From an uncultured Methanobrevibacter sp. (lineage in GTDB: Archaea; Methanobacteriota; Methanobacteria; Methanobacteriales; Methanobacteriaceae): a stretch of 40,833 bases of DNA. The notes under the pieces were generated by a model. It saw only the letters and a program-made list of their open reading frames with translations, did no database searches and was not told where the DNA came from. Numbering within the stretch: the first letter of the stretch is position 1; every line of letters begins with the position of its first letter. The stretch lies in the NCBI RefSeq assembly GCF_946184425.1, contig NZ_CAMHFP010000017.1:1-40833 (forward strand), given 5' to 3'. Of the stretch, positions 1 through 7,647 are shown one piece after another. The position numbers and the translations under genes are program-made.

Positions 1-77
1 ACAGCGATGTTTAATTCATCTGCTTTTTCAATCATTACATCTACGGTTTTTTTAGCTTCTACATTTACACTTACCAT
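1..77 (-). CDS. mch: Methenyltetrahydromethanopterin cyclohydrolase, N-terminal fragment (runs off the window)
   Basis: Only the first 25 codons are in the window; the rest lies before base 1. The translated start MVSVNVEAKKTVDVMIEKAD closely matches the N-terminus of methanogen Mch as I remember it (MVSVN.EAKK.VD.MIE.AD). Mch interconverts methenyl-H4MPT and formyl-H4MPT in the cytoplasmic CO2-to-methane pathway. The ATG follows a GAGGT ribosome binding site at about 82-87. It lies downstream of the nitroreductase gene on the same strand across a 111-bp gap containing a TATA-like element, so it probably has its own promoter. The identification rests on a short stretch of sequence. Confidence 0.75.
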   Translation of the reverse strand, partial: MVSVNVEAKKTVDVMIEKADELNIA

Positions 78-142
78 AGTTTAACCTCATATTAATATTA
101 ACTTAAATAATTAAGTCATTAATTAAAAATTTATTACTATTA

Positions 143-155
143 TTATTTATATTTG
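143..155 (-). promoter_or_regulatory. Putative archaeal TATA box for mch
   Basis: On the minus strand this AT-rich element reads AAATATAAATA. It is about 65-75 bp before the mch ATG, so a start site some 25 bp downstream would give a leader of about 45 nt. The match is by eye in an AT-rich gap. Confidence 0.3.
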
Positions 156-188
156 CCTAAATGAGTTTAATAACTATACAACACAATA

Positions 189-689
189 TCAGTACCTATC
201 AAAATGAACTTTAGACTCATCATATCTAAGCTTAACTTTACCTTCACTTTGAGGATAACCTACACAGATTACTGAAAATGGAATGCAATAGTCAGGAATG
301 TTTAAAAACTTCTTTAACTTCAATACTCTATCTTCGATTGGATGAAAACCTAACCAAACGGCACCGAGTCCTTCATGAGTTGCCTGAAGCAAAATATTTT
401 CATTACAAGCACCCAAATCCTGCTCAATCATTCCGTGAACTTTGGATTCATTGAGATTTCCCAATGTAATTATCAGATGTGATGCATAACGTGCAGGAGT
501 TGCAAACTGATGCATATTTGAAATAGCTTCCTTATCTTCTTTTTTTGACACAACTACAAACTCCCATGGCTGAGCATTGCATGCCGAAGGCGCCTGCATA
601 CCTGCCTTTAGCAAGTTTTCAATCTTTTCGTCAGTTACCTTTTCATCAGTGAATCTGCGAACTGAATGTCTTTTAAATATTAAACTCAT
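189..689 (-). CDS. Nitroreductase family protein
   Basis: The 166-residue product has the compact nitroreductase fold signature: an Arg-rich FMN-phosphate site near the N-terminus (SVRRF, residues 9-13), the MQAPSACNAQPWEFVVV block (31-47), a GLGAVWLGF stretch (107-115) and a closing GYPQ segment (144-147). Such enzymes use FMN and NAD(P)H to reduce nitro compounds, quinones or related electrophiles; the substrate cannot be read from sequence. Length is typical of the short, single-domain members. The ATG directly abuts the stop of the ClC gene, and its ribosome binding site GGTGAT lies in the last two ClC codons, so the two genes are very likely translated from one message. A second nitroreductase is encoded at 16881-17399. 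Confidence 0.88.
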   Translation of the reverse strand: MSLIFKRHSVRRFTDEKVTDEKIENLLKAGMQAPSACNAQPWEFVVVSKKEDKEAISNMHQFATPARYASHLIITLGNLNESKVHGMIEQDLGACNENILLQATHEGLGAVWLGFHPIEDRVLKLKKFLNIPDYCIPFSVICVGYPQSEGKVKLRYDESKVHFDRY

Positions 690-2246
690 TTAATCACCAA
701 ATAATTCTTCAATTTCTTCCCTTACATAGGGATAATCATTACTGTCTGTTAAAACCTGAATCTGATCAGAATATTGTATATTGAAATCTTCAGTTGGAAT
801 AATATACTTACCGTTTCTGATTACAGACACTACAATTGCATTTTTAGGAAATGGAATATCCTTAATTTTAAAATTAATATAATTGCAACCTAGAGGCACA
901 ATATATTCTGATAAAACATGTTTTGATGGTTTTTTTACATACTCCCTATTTTTCTTTAAAAGCAATCTGTCATATAATGACTCATAAATTGGTTCATTGC
1001 CTAAAAGTGTCGGAACAACATAAGCAATTAAAGATACAATGACCATTGCAACCAGAGAGCTTGTTGAACCGCTCATCTCAGCCAAAAGAACAATACCAGT
1101 AATTGGAGACCTTACAGTTGATGCGAAAAATCCTGCCATTGATATTACGATAAATCTATAAATCAAGTCATGTTCCAATCCAAATGCCGGTACGACAATA
1201 CTTCCAAATACAGCGCCAATATAAGCACCCAATACTAAAATTGGTAAAAATATTCCTCCAGGCGCACCAGATGAGAATGAAAACATGGAAAAGACATATT
1301 TTAAAACCAATAATAATACTAAAACGCCCAAAGATGGAACAGCTACACCTAGCATATCCATCATAAAGTGCCCACCATCACTAATATCCGGAATAGTTAG
1401 TGCTACAACACCAGATATCATGAAAACCAATACGAATTTAAGCCATGACGGAATTTTAAGACTGTTTACCAAATCGCTAGACTTAATCATTCCAACATTA
1501 TATATGTAACCTAAAAAACCAATTATAAGACCTAAAACAATTAAAATCCAATATGATTCAAGAGGAATGTCATATATTGGAAATGATAAAATTGTGGCCT
1601 GTCCGAATATTATTTTTGAAACAAAATCAGCCACAATTGCAGAAACAAGTGCAATGAAAATCAATGTCTTATCAAAACCATGATTGATTTCTTCAAAAAC
1701 AAAAATAACCCCTGCAAGCGGAGCATTGAATGCAGCAGTAATACCTACAGCCGAACCAACTAAAATCAATCTCAATTCATCAGTTTTTGAACCCTTGAAT
1801 AATTTCGCAATACCCTTTCCGGCCATACCCCCAATTTGAACTGACGGACCTTCAGGACCTAAAGATAACCCTCCAAGAGCTGTTAAAACACCTGAAACTA
1901 TCTTTGAAAACAATACTTTTGCCCAATTGGCTTCCATATGCCCTTTTACTTCAGCATATATTTGGGGTATTCCACTTCCTGCCGAATCCACTTCCCATTT
2001 GGTCAGATAATCTATTAAAATACCCATAATAGCAAGAGCAATGAAAAAAAGAATAATGTACAATACATTTCCATGTATAATACCTAAGTAGTCTCTTAAA
2101 ACATGTTCGGAACCTGCAAGTAAAAATCTGTATAAACAAACCATCAATCCGGCAAATATACCCACCATTGCTCCTTGAACGGTTAATCTGAAGATATATT
2201 TGGGATTTTCACTTACTGATTTTAATGTTTTTTCAAGAGCCTTCAT
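690..2246 (-). CDS. ClC-family chloride channel/antiporter with C-terminal TrkA-C-like domain
   Basis: The 518-residue protein has the ClC anion-transport core: GSGIP (residues 90-94), GPEGP with the gating glutamate E132, FNAPLAG (173-179), the following acidic pair E185-E186 at the place of the proton-pathway glutamate of E. coli ClC, and a tyrosine near 421 in NEPIY that matches the chloride-binding tyrosine. These residues favour an H+/Cl- antiporter over a passive channel. Residues about 455-515 resemble the RCK/TrkA-C ligand-binding fold and may sense a small cytosolic ligand. The position usually held by Arg/Lys before the gating glutamate is proline. The gene starts 11 nt after the stop of the upstream MGMT-like gene with no clear ribosome binding site, and abuts the nitroreductase downstream. 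Confidence 0.9.
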   Translation of the reverse strand: MKALEKTLKSVSENPKYIFRLTVQGAMVGIFAGLMVCLYRFLLAGSEHVLRDYLGIIHGNVLYIILFFIALAIMGILIDYLTKWEVDSAGSGIPQIYAEVKGHMEANWAKVLFSKIVSGVLTALGGLSLGPEGPSVQIGGMAGKGIAKLFKGSKTDELRLILVGSAVGITAAFNAPLAGVIFVFEEINHGFDKTLIFIALVSAIVADFVSKIIFGQATILSFPIYDIPLESYWILIVLGLIIGFLGYIYNVGMIKSSDLVNSLKIPSWLKFVLVFMISGVVALTIPDISDGGHFMMDMLGVAVPSLGVLVLLLVLKYVFSMFSFSSGAPGGIFLPILVLGAYIGAVFGSIVVPAFGLEHDLIYRFIVISMAGFFASTVRSPITGIVLLAEMSGSTSSLVAMVIVSLIAYVVPTLLGNEPIYESLYDRLLLKKNREYVKKPSKHVLSEYIVPLGCNYINFKIKDIPFPKNAIVVSVIRNGKYIIPTEDFNIQYSDQIQVLTDSNDYPYVREEIEELFGD

Positions 2247-2257
2247 TATTAATTAAT

Positions 2258-2728
2258 TTAATTTAAATCATATAAATTTTTTTCATAATCCATTATGAAA
2301 AAACGAATATTTTTCCTGCCTTTTGTGTATACTTCATGACCCTCCGCTTCAAGCATTTTCCTTTGATATTCAATACCTCCAGGATATTTAGGGTTTATCT
2401 GACCATCACTTTTAAGGCATCTCCAAAATGGAATTCTGTTATTTTTTCTTTCACAACTTGCCTGGGCGGCCAAATTGATAAATATACCTGCAGTCATCGG
2501 ACATGTGAAATCAGCATCATACCTTTTTGCCAGAAATTCTCTGATTTCCTTAATGGTCAACAGTTTTCCTTTAGGGATTTTAGAGATAATATCATTATAC
2601 TCCAAAGGAGGAGCTATCAGCATATTTTTTCCACCGTAACGCTGAACAACTCTATCGTTTTCTATCACAACTATTTTCGGCATATCCTTAGAGTCTTGTA
2701 ATTTTTCATTGAATGATTTGCGAACCAT
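2258..2728 (-). CDS. MGMT-family (alkyltransferase-like) protein without the acceptor cysteine
   Basis: The 156-residue product ends in the DNA-binding domain fold of O6-alkylguanine-DNA alkyltransferases, but the PCHR active site is replaced: residues 99-104 read IPFWRC, followed by LKSDG and NPKYPGG. In this family (PCHR replaced by PFWR or PYWR) the methyl-acceptor cysteine is absent, so a binding or sensing role on damaged DNA is more likely than direct dealkylation. That role is known for ATL proteins and only inferred here. I start it at the ATG at 2728, which follows a GGTGAT ribosome binding site; an in-frame ATG at 2770 has no such site. It heads a run with the ClC and nitroreductase genes. 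A true alkyltransferase with PCHRV is encoded at 25617-26114. Confidence 0.75.
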   Translation of the reverse strand: MVRKSFNEKLQDSKDMPKIVVIENDRVVQRYGGKNMLIAPPLEYNDIISKIPKGKLLTIKEIREFLAKRYDADFTCPMTAGIFINLAAQASCERKNNRIPFWRCLKSDGQINPKYPGGIEYQRKMLEAEGHEVYTKGRKNIRFFIMDYEKNLYDLN

Positions 2729-2991
2729 AGTATCACCACAATTTGATGTAAACAATTCTTTGAACCTCAAAAGTTAAATACATTACGAATATTCAAACAG
2801 TTCGAACATGTCTTGATAAACTATAATACGCAATTCCTTAATCTGTCCAAAAATGAATTATAATCTAATCATGATGATTTTTATCAAAAATCGATTTACA
2901 TGAATCTGTCAGTTACTATATTTATGAAAGATAAACCCAATATTGATATTTATATAACAACCGATTCAAAAACCTATGAAATTATTGTCGG

Positions 2992-4941
2992 TCATTTTTT
3001 TAATAACTGCAAATTCTCTTTCAAAATTGAATAAATATTTTCTGCACCAATAATCTCCTCCTCAGGCATCTGCCAATTTGAAGGATATAAAATAAATGAT
3101 TCAGATTGACTTCCACCTATTCCGCCATGACTTCCAATCAACTCTTCAAAGGCGCAAACTTCATCTTTTTCAGGATCATAAAAACTATTTACCAAAATAT
3201 CAGGAAGATGATTAAAACTGCAGTGTCTTTTTATCTTTTCAGCTGCATTTTCCCCATAGTTTTTAAGAGGATTTTCACCTTCAATTTTATCAATATCAAG
3301 GAAATATTTACCATCTTTACTTAAAACTAAATTACCATGCTTTTCTGAATAGACTACTATAAAACCTATATATTCATTATCAAGGATTCCCGGAATAAAA
3401 TTCGGGAATAAATCCATTAATTCCTCATAAGTTAATCTGTAATCCCATTGAGTTAAATAAATAAGTGCGAGATTGCCTGATGCAAGTACAGTTACCTGAG
3501 ATTCTATACATTCATCATCCTCTTCTTTTTCATTTTTTTGTGAAAAAGGATTGAAAACATCAGTGTGGTGCTCTTCCCTTGATGAGAGATTAGCGTAAAC
3601 TGACATGTCCTCCGGAAGCAATGATATAATGAATTCTTCAAAAGTCATCCCGTATCTCTGTGTAAAGGTAGCTCCTTTACTTTGCCCATGATCGGACTGG
3701 ATGACAAATTGATATTCCCTTGAAGCATACCTGCTTCCTTCCATTAACCGTTTGATATGTTTATCGATTAAACTAAGGGCATAGAATGAATCTTCATCTT
3801 CAACACCAGAATGATGTGCAATTTCATCATATCCCAAATATGTGGAGTATGCAATATCAACATCTCCAACCATCACATCTCCCAGCAATGTTGAAGTATT
3901 CACCTCACTAATAAAAACATTTGTACCAACTCTGATAGAAGCATACTTAAAATCCCTATCAATCCTTGGTTGAATATCTTCAGATTCATGCTTTCTTTGT
4001 GAACGGAGCTCTTTAAATAAATCCAGTAATCCCAATATTGCTATACGTGCAGTATAACTGGGACTTGAATATAAGGAAAACCATGCAGTATTATAAATTT
4101 TTTTAAAGTTTCTGAATTTACTTGATGTTAAAATAACATCTTCACTGTCCCCAGAAAACAGATTTGAACGGCTGGCCCCATCATTTGCAAGCAAACCGTT
4201 TCCATCCGAAATTCTCTTTTCCAATATTTCAATGTCTTTTAAGGAAGAGCATTGGACAATTTTATTATTATTTTCTTTTTCAACCCATCTGAAAGCCACT
4301 ATATCATGGTTATTTCCATGTAAAATTCCGGCCTGACTTGCTCCAGTCTGAGAAGATAAATCAGTAATCCACGGTTTAAGACTATGAGTTTTTGATTCAA
4401 TTAGCTTTTTTACATTACTCATATGACCTTTTTCAATAGCTTTAGACAGCATTTCATATGAAAGCCCATCAATTTCAATTACTATAACCCCAGGATAATT
4501 TTTAACATCTTTTTTCCTTTTCTTTTTTGCATCCCTCAAAACAACCCTATAATATGAGGTATCATCATCAATAGTTAAAATTGCTGTTAATAATGTATTA
4601 ACGGCAGTCAATACGAAAGCAACAACTAAAAATCCGTAACCTTCAAGTTTAATATAAAACATAGGTGCAAAAAACTCTATTATAAAAGCATTCAATATGA
4701 AATTAGCAAATCCGAATGTCAATAATATGAAAGGCAGGAATAATCTAGTGATAATCGGCCACAAAATAGAATTTACCAAACTGAAAAATAAAACAAAAAG
4801 AAGAATATCATCAAGATAGTCAATTTCAACACCTAAACCAAAATAACTAACAAGATACATTGCAACTACATTTGCAAAAAATAATATCAAAGTTCTTTTA
4901 ATCGAAATATTTCGCGGCGGTTTTTCACTAATTCTTTCCAT
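2992..4941 (-). CDS. Membrane-anchored alkaline-phosphatase-superfamily phosphodiesterase with holin-IV-like N-terminus
   Basis: Two parts are fused in 649 residues. Residues about 15-125 contain four hydrophobic helices resembling the small holin-IV/PF04020-type membrane domain. Residues about 150-640 match the nucleotide pyrophosphatase/phosphodiesterase branch of the alkaline phosphatase superfamily: metal ligand D158 in EIDG, the likely Thr nucleophile T199 in SSQTGASQAG, D372 and H376 in YDEIAHH, D417-H418 in QSDHGQ, and a final His near 605 in SHGG. The catalytic part follows a basic stretch (KKKRKKD, about 139-146), which suggests that it faces the cytoplasm. The substrate is unknown; phosphodiester lipid or nucleotide hydrolysis is plausible. 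No strong ribosome binding site is seen and the gene appears monocistronic. Confidence 0.8.
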   Translation of the reverse strand: MERISEKPPRNISIKRTLILFFANVVAMYLVSYFGLGVEIDYLDDILLFVLFFSLVNSILWPIITRLFLPFILLTFGFANFILNAFIIEFFAPMFYIKLEGYGFLVVAFVLTAVNTLLTAILTIDDDTSYYRVVLRDAKKKRKKDVKNYPGVIVIEIDGLSYEMLSKAIEKGHMSNVKKLIESKTHSLKPWITDLSSQTGASQAGILHGNNHDIVAFRWVEKENNNKIVQCSSLKDIEILEKRISDGNGLLANDGASRSNLFSGDSEDVILTSSKFRNFKKIYNTAWFSLYSSPSYTARIAILGLLDLFKELRSQRKHESEDIQPRIDRDFKYASIRVGTNVFISEVNTSTLLGDVMVGDVDIAYSTYLGYDEIAHHSGVEDEDSFYALSLIDKHIKRLMEGSRYASREYQFVIQSDHGQSKGATFTQRYGMTFEEFIISLLPEDMSVYANLSSREEHHTDVFNPFSQKNEKEEDDECIESQVTVLASGNLALIYLTQWDYRLTYEELMDLFPNFIPGILDNEYIGFIVVYSEKHGNLVLSKDGKYFLDIDKIEGENPLKNYGENAAEKIKRHCSFNHLPDILVNSFYDPEKDEVCAFEELIGSHGGIGGSQSESFILYPSNWQMPEEEIIGAENIYSILKENLQLLKK

Positions 4942-5086
4942 ATAAAATTATTATATGCATCAATGTTTAAAATATTTCCTATACCAATTATCTCCAAGCC
5001 AGGGAAACATGATGCAAATAAAAAAACAAGCATGGCATAATCTAGTTTTGATGAATTGAATAAATTAAATTTTCTATTTGATTATA

Positions 5087-5136
5087 AATTTTAATTAAAG
5101 GAATCCTAAGTATAGCTGGAACTTCTCCATGTGTTT
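5087..5136 (-). repeat. Displaced copy of the tfs 3' end (repeat copy A)
   Basis: This segment matches 5707-5759, which holds the last codons, stop and downstream bases of tfs. The innermost 18 bases (5119-5136) are identical to 5742-5759, and my hand alignment gives about 44 identities in 53 columns over the full length. Read on the minus strand, copy A encodes NTWRSSSYT followed by stop, against NTWRSSN and stop in intact tfs. The two copies flank the decayed HNH gene on either side. Confidence 0.7.
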
Positions 5137-5665
5137 TTTATTTAATGCATCCAACTCTTCATCTACACTATTTTGATTAAAATTACTTGTATAATGATTA
5201 TTATATATTCTCCAACCCACTCATCAGTGCATTTAGCCCCATACAATCTTCCCATAATGTTTGTAGGTACTTAAGTTATTTGTTCCACCTTTTGCTACTG
5301 GTCTGGTGTAATCCATATGTAAACGTGTTTCTTTGTTGGTAGCGGCGAACCCCCCGCAACGATAATTATCTCTTTGGAATATGATATGGTGAAGTTTGCG
5401 TGTAATTTGGTTGCCTTTAAGCTCGTGAAGATAATTGATTGCCACAGCAGGGGCAGATTTTAAAGTCCGAATTTTTAAATACTCGACAACATGACTTACA
5501 ATATTTTCATAAATATCCCTATTAAAATTCATAATCGCATCGAAGGCATTTTTTAGCTTTTTTTCTTAAAGTTATGCCACCTTTTGGGCATTTTTCAATC
5601 AACGAAGACCTTGAGATTAAATACGAGACAATCTTCGTTATTTTAATTGTAACAATTTATATGAA
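5110..5665 (-). pseudogene. Decayed zinc-ribbon/HNH endonuclease gene
   Basis: Pieces of one HNH nuclease are spread over different frames. First comes a zinc-ribbon-like stretch ending near 5522 (CPKGG...CLRCDYEF, with one expected cysteine changed to Gly). The frame then shifts at a T-run to an open stretch at 5532-5233 containing the HNH-like core (FQRDNYRC, KETRLHMDYTRPVAKGGTN), in which the second CXXC half and the DH histidine are lost. After NNLS the frame shifts again: LQTLWEDC is visible in one frame and AKCTDEWVG in the next, as expected for the end of an HNH domain. With at least three shifts and lost metal ligands it cannot encode an active nuclease. It fills the interval between the two tfs tail copies. 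Confidence 0.75.
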
Positions 5666-5706
5666 TAATTGAATAAAATAAAAAAATTTTTAGATTTAAT
5701 TTACTA

Positions 5707-5759
5707 AAATTTAATTAAGAGAGAAGCCTATGTTCTAGTTTGAACTTCTCCATGTGTTT
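5707..5759 (-). repeat. 3' end of tfs, repeat copy B (in the intact gene)
   Basis: This is the functional partner of the copy at 5087-5136. It covers the end of the tfs reading frame (stop codon at 5735-5737) and about 28 bases beyond it. The similarity extends past the stop codon, which argues for duplication of a DNA segment and not for chance similarity of protein motifs. Confidence 0.7.
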
Positions 5760-6052
5760 CCACAATTTGCACATCTTATAAAGTTAGTAGGAGCTTCATC
5801 TGCAGATCTTGTCTGCACTGTCCACCAGTATCCCTTTGTACCGCCACATTTATAACATGTTATTGTAGTTGTCGGGAGCGCCACATTATTTTTATCTGTA
5901 ACAATTACCTTCATTTCAGGATTCTTTTCCCCTTCCATATGATACTGTTCCTCAATATCATCATTTGTTAAGGATTTTTCATATCCACATCTACATTTAA
6001 CTTTTCCATTACTTGGCATTAACATTGCACCACAATCAGGACAGAATTCCAT
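5735..6052 (-). CDS. tfs: Transcription factor S (archaeal TFIIS-like RNA polymerase cleavage factor)
   Basis: The 105-residue protein has two zinc ribbons: an N-terminal one (MEFCPDCGAML... then CRCGYEK) and a C-terminal one (CYKCGG...CANCG). Between the halves of the second ribbon lies RSADEAPT, with the Asp-Glu pair that reaches the polymerase active site and stimulates cleavage of backtracked RNA. Length and architecture are those of archaeal TFS. I start at the ATG at 6052, which has GGAG nine bases upstream and gives the usual MEFCP start; an in-frame ATG at 6067 would add five residues. The final bases of the gene recur at 5087-5136, beyond a decayed HNH gene, so the 3' end seems to have been the site of an insertion or exchange. 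Confidence 0.93.
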   Translation of the reverse strand: MEFCPDCGAMLMPSNGKVKCRCGYEKSLTNDDIEEQYHMEGEKNPEMKVIVTDKNNVALPTTTITCYKCGGTKGYWWTVQTRSADEAPTNFIRCANCGNTWRSSN

Positions 6053-6117
6053 ACTAAAAAACTCCATTTAAAATTCGCAAGTATTAATTTAATCAAAGGT
6101 ACATATAAAATAATCGA

Positions 6118-6549
6118 TTAATTTTGAGACCTTGTTTTCCTGTATAACAGATAATTGAACACCAGCATCATCAGGGCAAAAATTGTCATGTAAAATGTTG
6201 AATTCAAAACCAGATTATATTCAAAGCCACCGAAAGACAGCAAAATATTATCAACAGGATCCAAAATATGTTTGCCGAAAATCATCGGCACCAATATCAA
6301 GAACAGTACATCAAAGATTATCGTATTTACAATGACAAAAACAAATCTTTTATAGTTGTTTTGAAGTTTTCCGGACTCAATAAGAATCTCAGTTCCAAAA
6401 ACAACTAAAAAATACAATCCAAACAGATTTCCAATATAAAGCACTTGAGTGAGCTTGAAATCAAAAAGAAAATAACATGCAACAACTGCAATTATCAATG
6501 CAGATACAAGATTCATTACAACTGCACGTACACTATTACTTTCAACCAT
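6118..6549 (-). CDS. Small membrane protein of unknown function
   Basis: The 143-residue product has about four hydrophobic helices (roughly residues 10-30, 35-55, 68-92 and 115-135) and a short basic tail (YRKTRSQN). I do not recognise a family. I start it at the ATG at 6549, which has GGTGAT three bases upstream; a TTG three bases further upstream is a poorer choice because the ribosome binding site would touch it. It lies between the DUF2149 operon and tfs, all on the minus strand, with gaps of about 108 and 65 bp. Confidence 0.7.
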   Translation of the reverse strand: MVESNSVRAVVMNLVSALIIAVVACYFLFDFKLTQVLYIGNLFGLYFLVVFGTEILIESGKLQNNYKRFVFVIVNTIIFDVLFLILVPMIFGKHILDPVDNILLSFGGFEYNLVLNSTFYMTIFALMMLVFNYLLYRKTRSQN

Positions 6550-6639
6550 CAAATCACCAGTTCCATATCAGAATTAATAATATGTTTGTATTTTAAAACA
6601 TATAATATTTAAGAATTCTATGGAAAAAATTAAAAAAAA

Positions 6640-6667
6640 AAGTTTTGTGTGAAAGGATTAACCTTCC
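6640..6667 (-). terminator. Hairpin plus T-run at the end of the DUF2149 operon
   Basis: On the minus strand a six-pair stem GGAAGG/CCTTTC (one G-U pair) encloses TTAAT, which contains the TAA stop of the DUF2149 gene. It is followed by ACACAAAAC and a run of ten T. It would end the ExbB/DUF2149/DUF2162 transcript. Confidence 0.5.
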
Positions 6668-6978
6668 ACCATTATCAGCTTACCCGTCGCTGGGTCCTTG
6701 TAAACTTTACCCATTTCAGTATAACCTTGACCAGAACTATTAGAAGTGTCTGGAGTTTCATTTAATTGTTGGCCTTGATCAACTTCTGTTGTCTTTTGCT
6801 GCATCTGTTCCTGAATGTTCTGATTAGGATCTAACATTGCCTGCATGTTCCAACTTATGATAACAAAAACTAAAAAACCAACAGCAATAACAAGCATAGC
6901 ATCCACAAGGTTGGATGTACCCGCCATTGGGTCTTCTTCGACTCTTTTAGATCTTCTTCTACTTCGTTTTCTTACCAT
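6658..6978 (-). CDS. DUF2149 protein, ExbD/TolR-like partner of the proton channel
   Basis: The 106-residue product starts with a very basic cytoplasmic stretch (RKRSRRRSKR), has one membrane helix (about 27-44) and a polar C-terminal part ending GKVYKDPATGKLIMVEG, typical of DUF2149. The helix begins NLVDAMLV, with Asp26 at its start. ExbD and TolR carry an essential Asp in a near-identical context (D-V-M-L-V), so this small protein looks like the stator partner that turns proton flow into movement. It follows the ExbB/MotA gene by 7 bp and closes a three-gene operon. The DUF2149 match is from memory of the family; the ExbD comparison is inference from the motif and the neighbour. Confidence 0.8.
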   Translation of the reverse strand: MVRKRSRRRSKRVEEDPMAGTSNLVDAMLVIAVGFLVFVIISWNMQAMLDPNQNIQEQMQQKTTEVDQGQQLNETPDTSNSSGQGYTEMGKVYKDPATGKLIMVEG

Positions 6979-6985
6979 AAAACCA

Positions 6986-7630
6986 CTATTTATTCATATA
7001 ATCTAGAACTGCATCAATCAAAGCGTCCAAGTCAGATAGATATCTGTCATACCAACCTGACCTTACTTTACCAAGAACATAACATAAAGCACCTGATCCG
7101 ATACCAACAATTGTTGTGTTGAAAGCAACAGTCAAGGAACTTGCAAGTGTGTTGATATCTCCAGCACCCAATGCAGCAAGTCCAGGACCCATTGGGATTA
7201 AAGTACCCATCAATCCTAAAGTCGGACCTATACGTGTGATGATATCGGTCTTCTGCAATGTGCTTAAAGTTTTTTCTTCTTCAAATTCAAATAATTTACG
7301 AGCTAAAGCTTCTCTTGAAGAATCACCCAATACCTCAGAAGATGCGATTTCTGTTAAAACTTTTTTCTGAGATTTCGGTATCTTAGCATTAGAAATAATA
7401 TTTTTAAGTTCATCAACAGAATTAGCCGCATTAATATCATATATTAAATCTCTAATAGTACCTACTGGAACTTTTCTTCTTGAAGTGTACTCAGCAATCA
7501 CACCACCCAATGTGATAATGGTTATTATAACAATTATAAGCAAAATAACCAATACAGGAATGGTTAAACTTTGTGAGATAACATCAAGAGAACCGGTTAA
7601 AAACTCTCCACCTGGAATATTTAAAGCCAT
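6986..7630 (-). CDS. MotA/TolQ/ExbB proton channel family protein
   Basis: The 214-residue protein has a single N-terminal helix (about 20-45), a long cytoplasmic loop with helical content, and two C-terminal helices (about 132-152 and 165-188) separated by the typical GDINTLASSLTVAFNTTIVG segment. The PTLGLMGTLIPMGPG stretch matches the Gly/Pro-rich helix of the family, including the Thr equivalent to those lining the ExbB pore. In bacteria such proteins form pentameric channels that energise outer-membrane import or cell-wall work. Archaea lack the outer membrane, so the partner must be different; the neighbours DUF2162 and the surface protein are candidates. Gaps to neighbours are 17 and 7 bp, so co-transcription is likely. 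Confidence 0.9.
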   Translation of the reverse strand: MALNIPGGEFLTGSLDVISQSLTIPVLVILLIIVIITIITLGGVIAEYTSRRKVPVGTIRDLIYDINAANSVDELKNIISNAKIPKSQKKVLTEIASSEVLGDSSREALARKLFEFEEEKTLSTLQKTDIITRIGPTLGLMGTLIPMGPGLAALGAGDINTLASSLTVAFNTTIVGIGSGALCYVLGKVRSGWYDRYLSDLDALIDAVLDYMNK

Positions 7631-7647
7631 ATTTTTTCACCTAAAAA

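Noticed and set aside
2900-3034. Plus-strand 44-codon frame starting MNLSVTIFMKDK
   Set aside because: It overlaps the 3' end of the phosphodiesterase gene on the other strand by about 43 bases, has no ribosome binding site and no homologue that I recognise.
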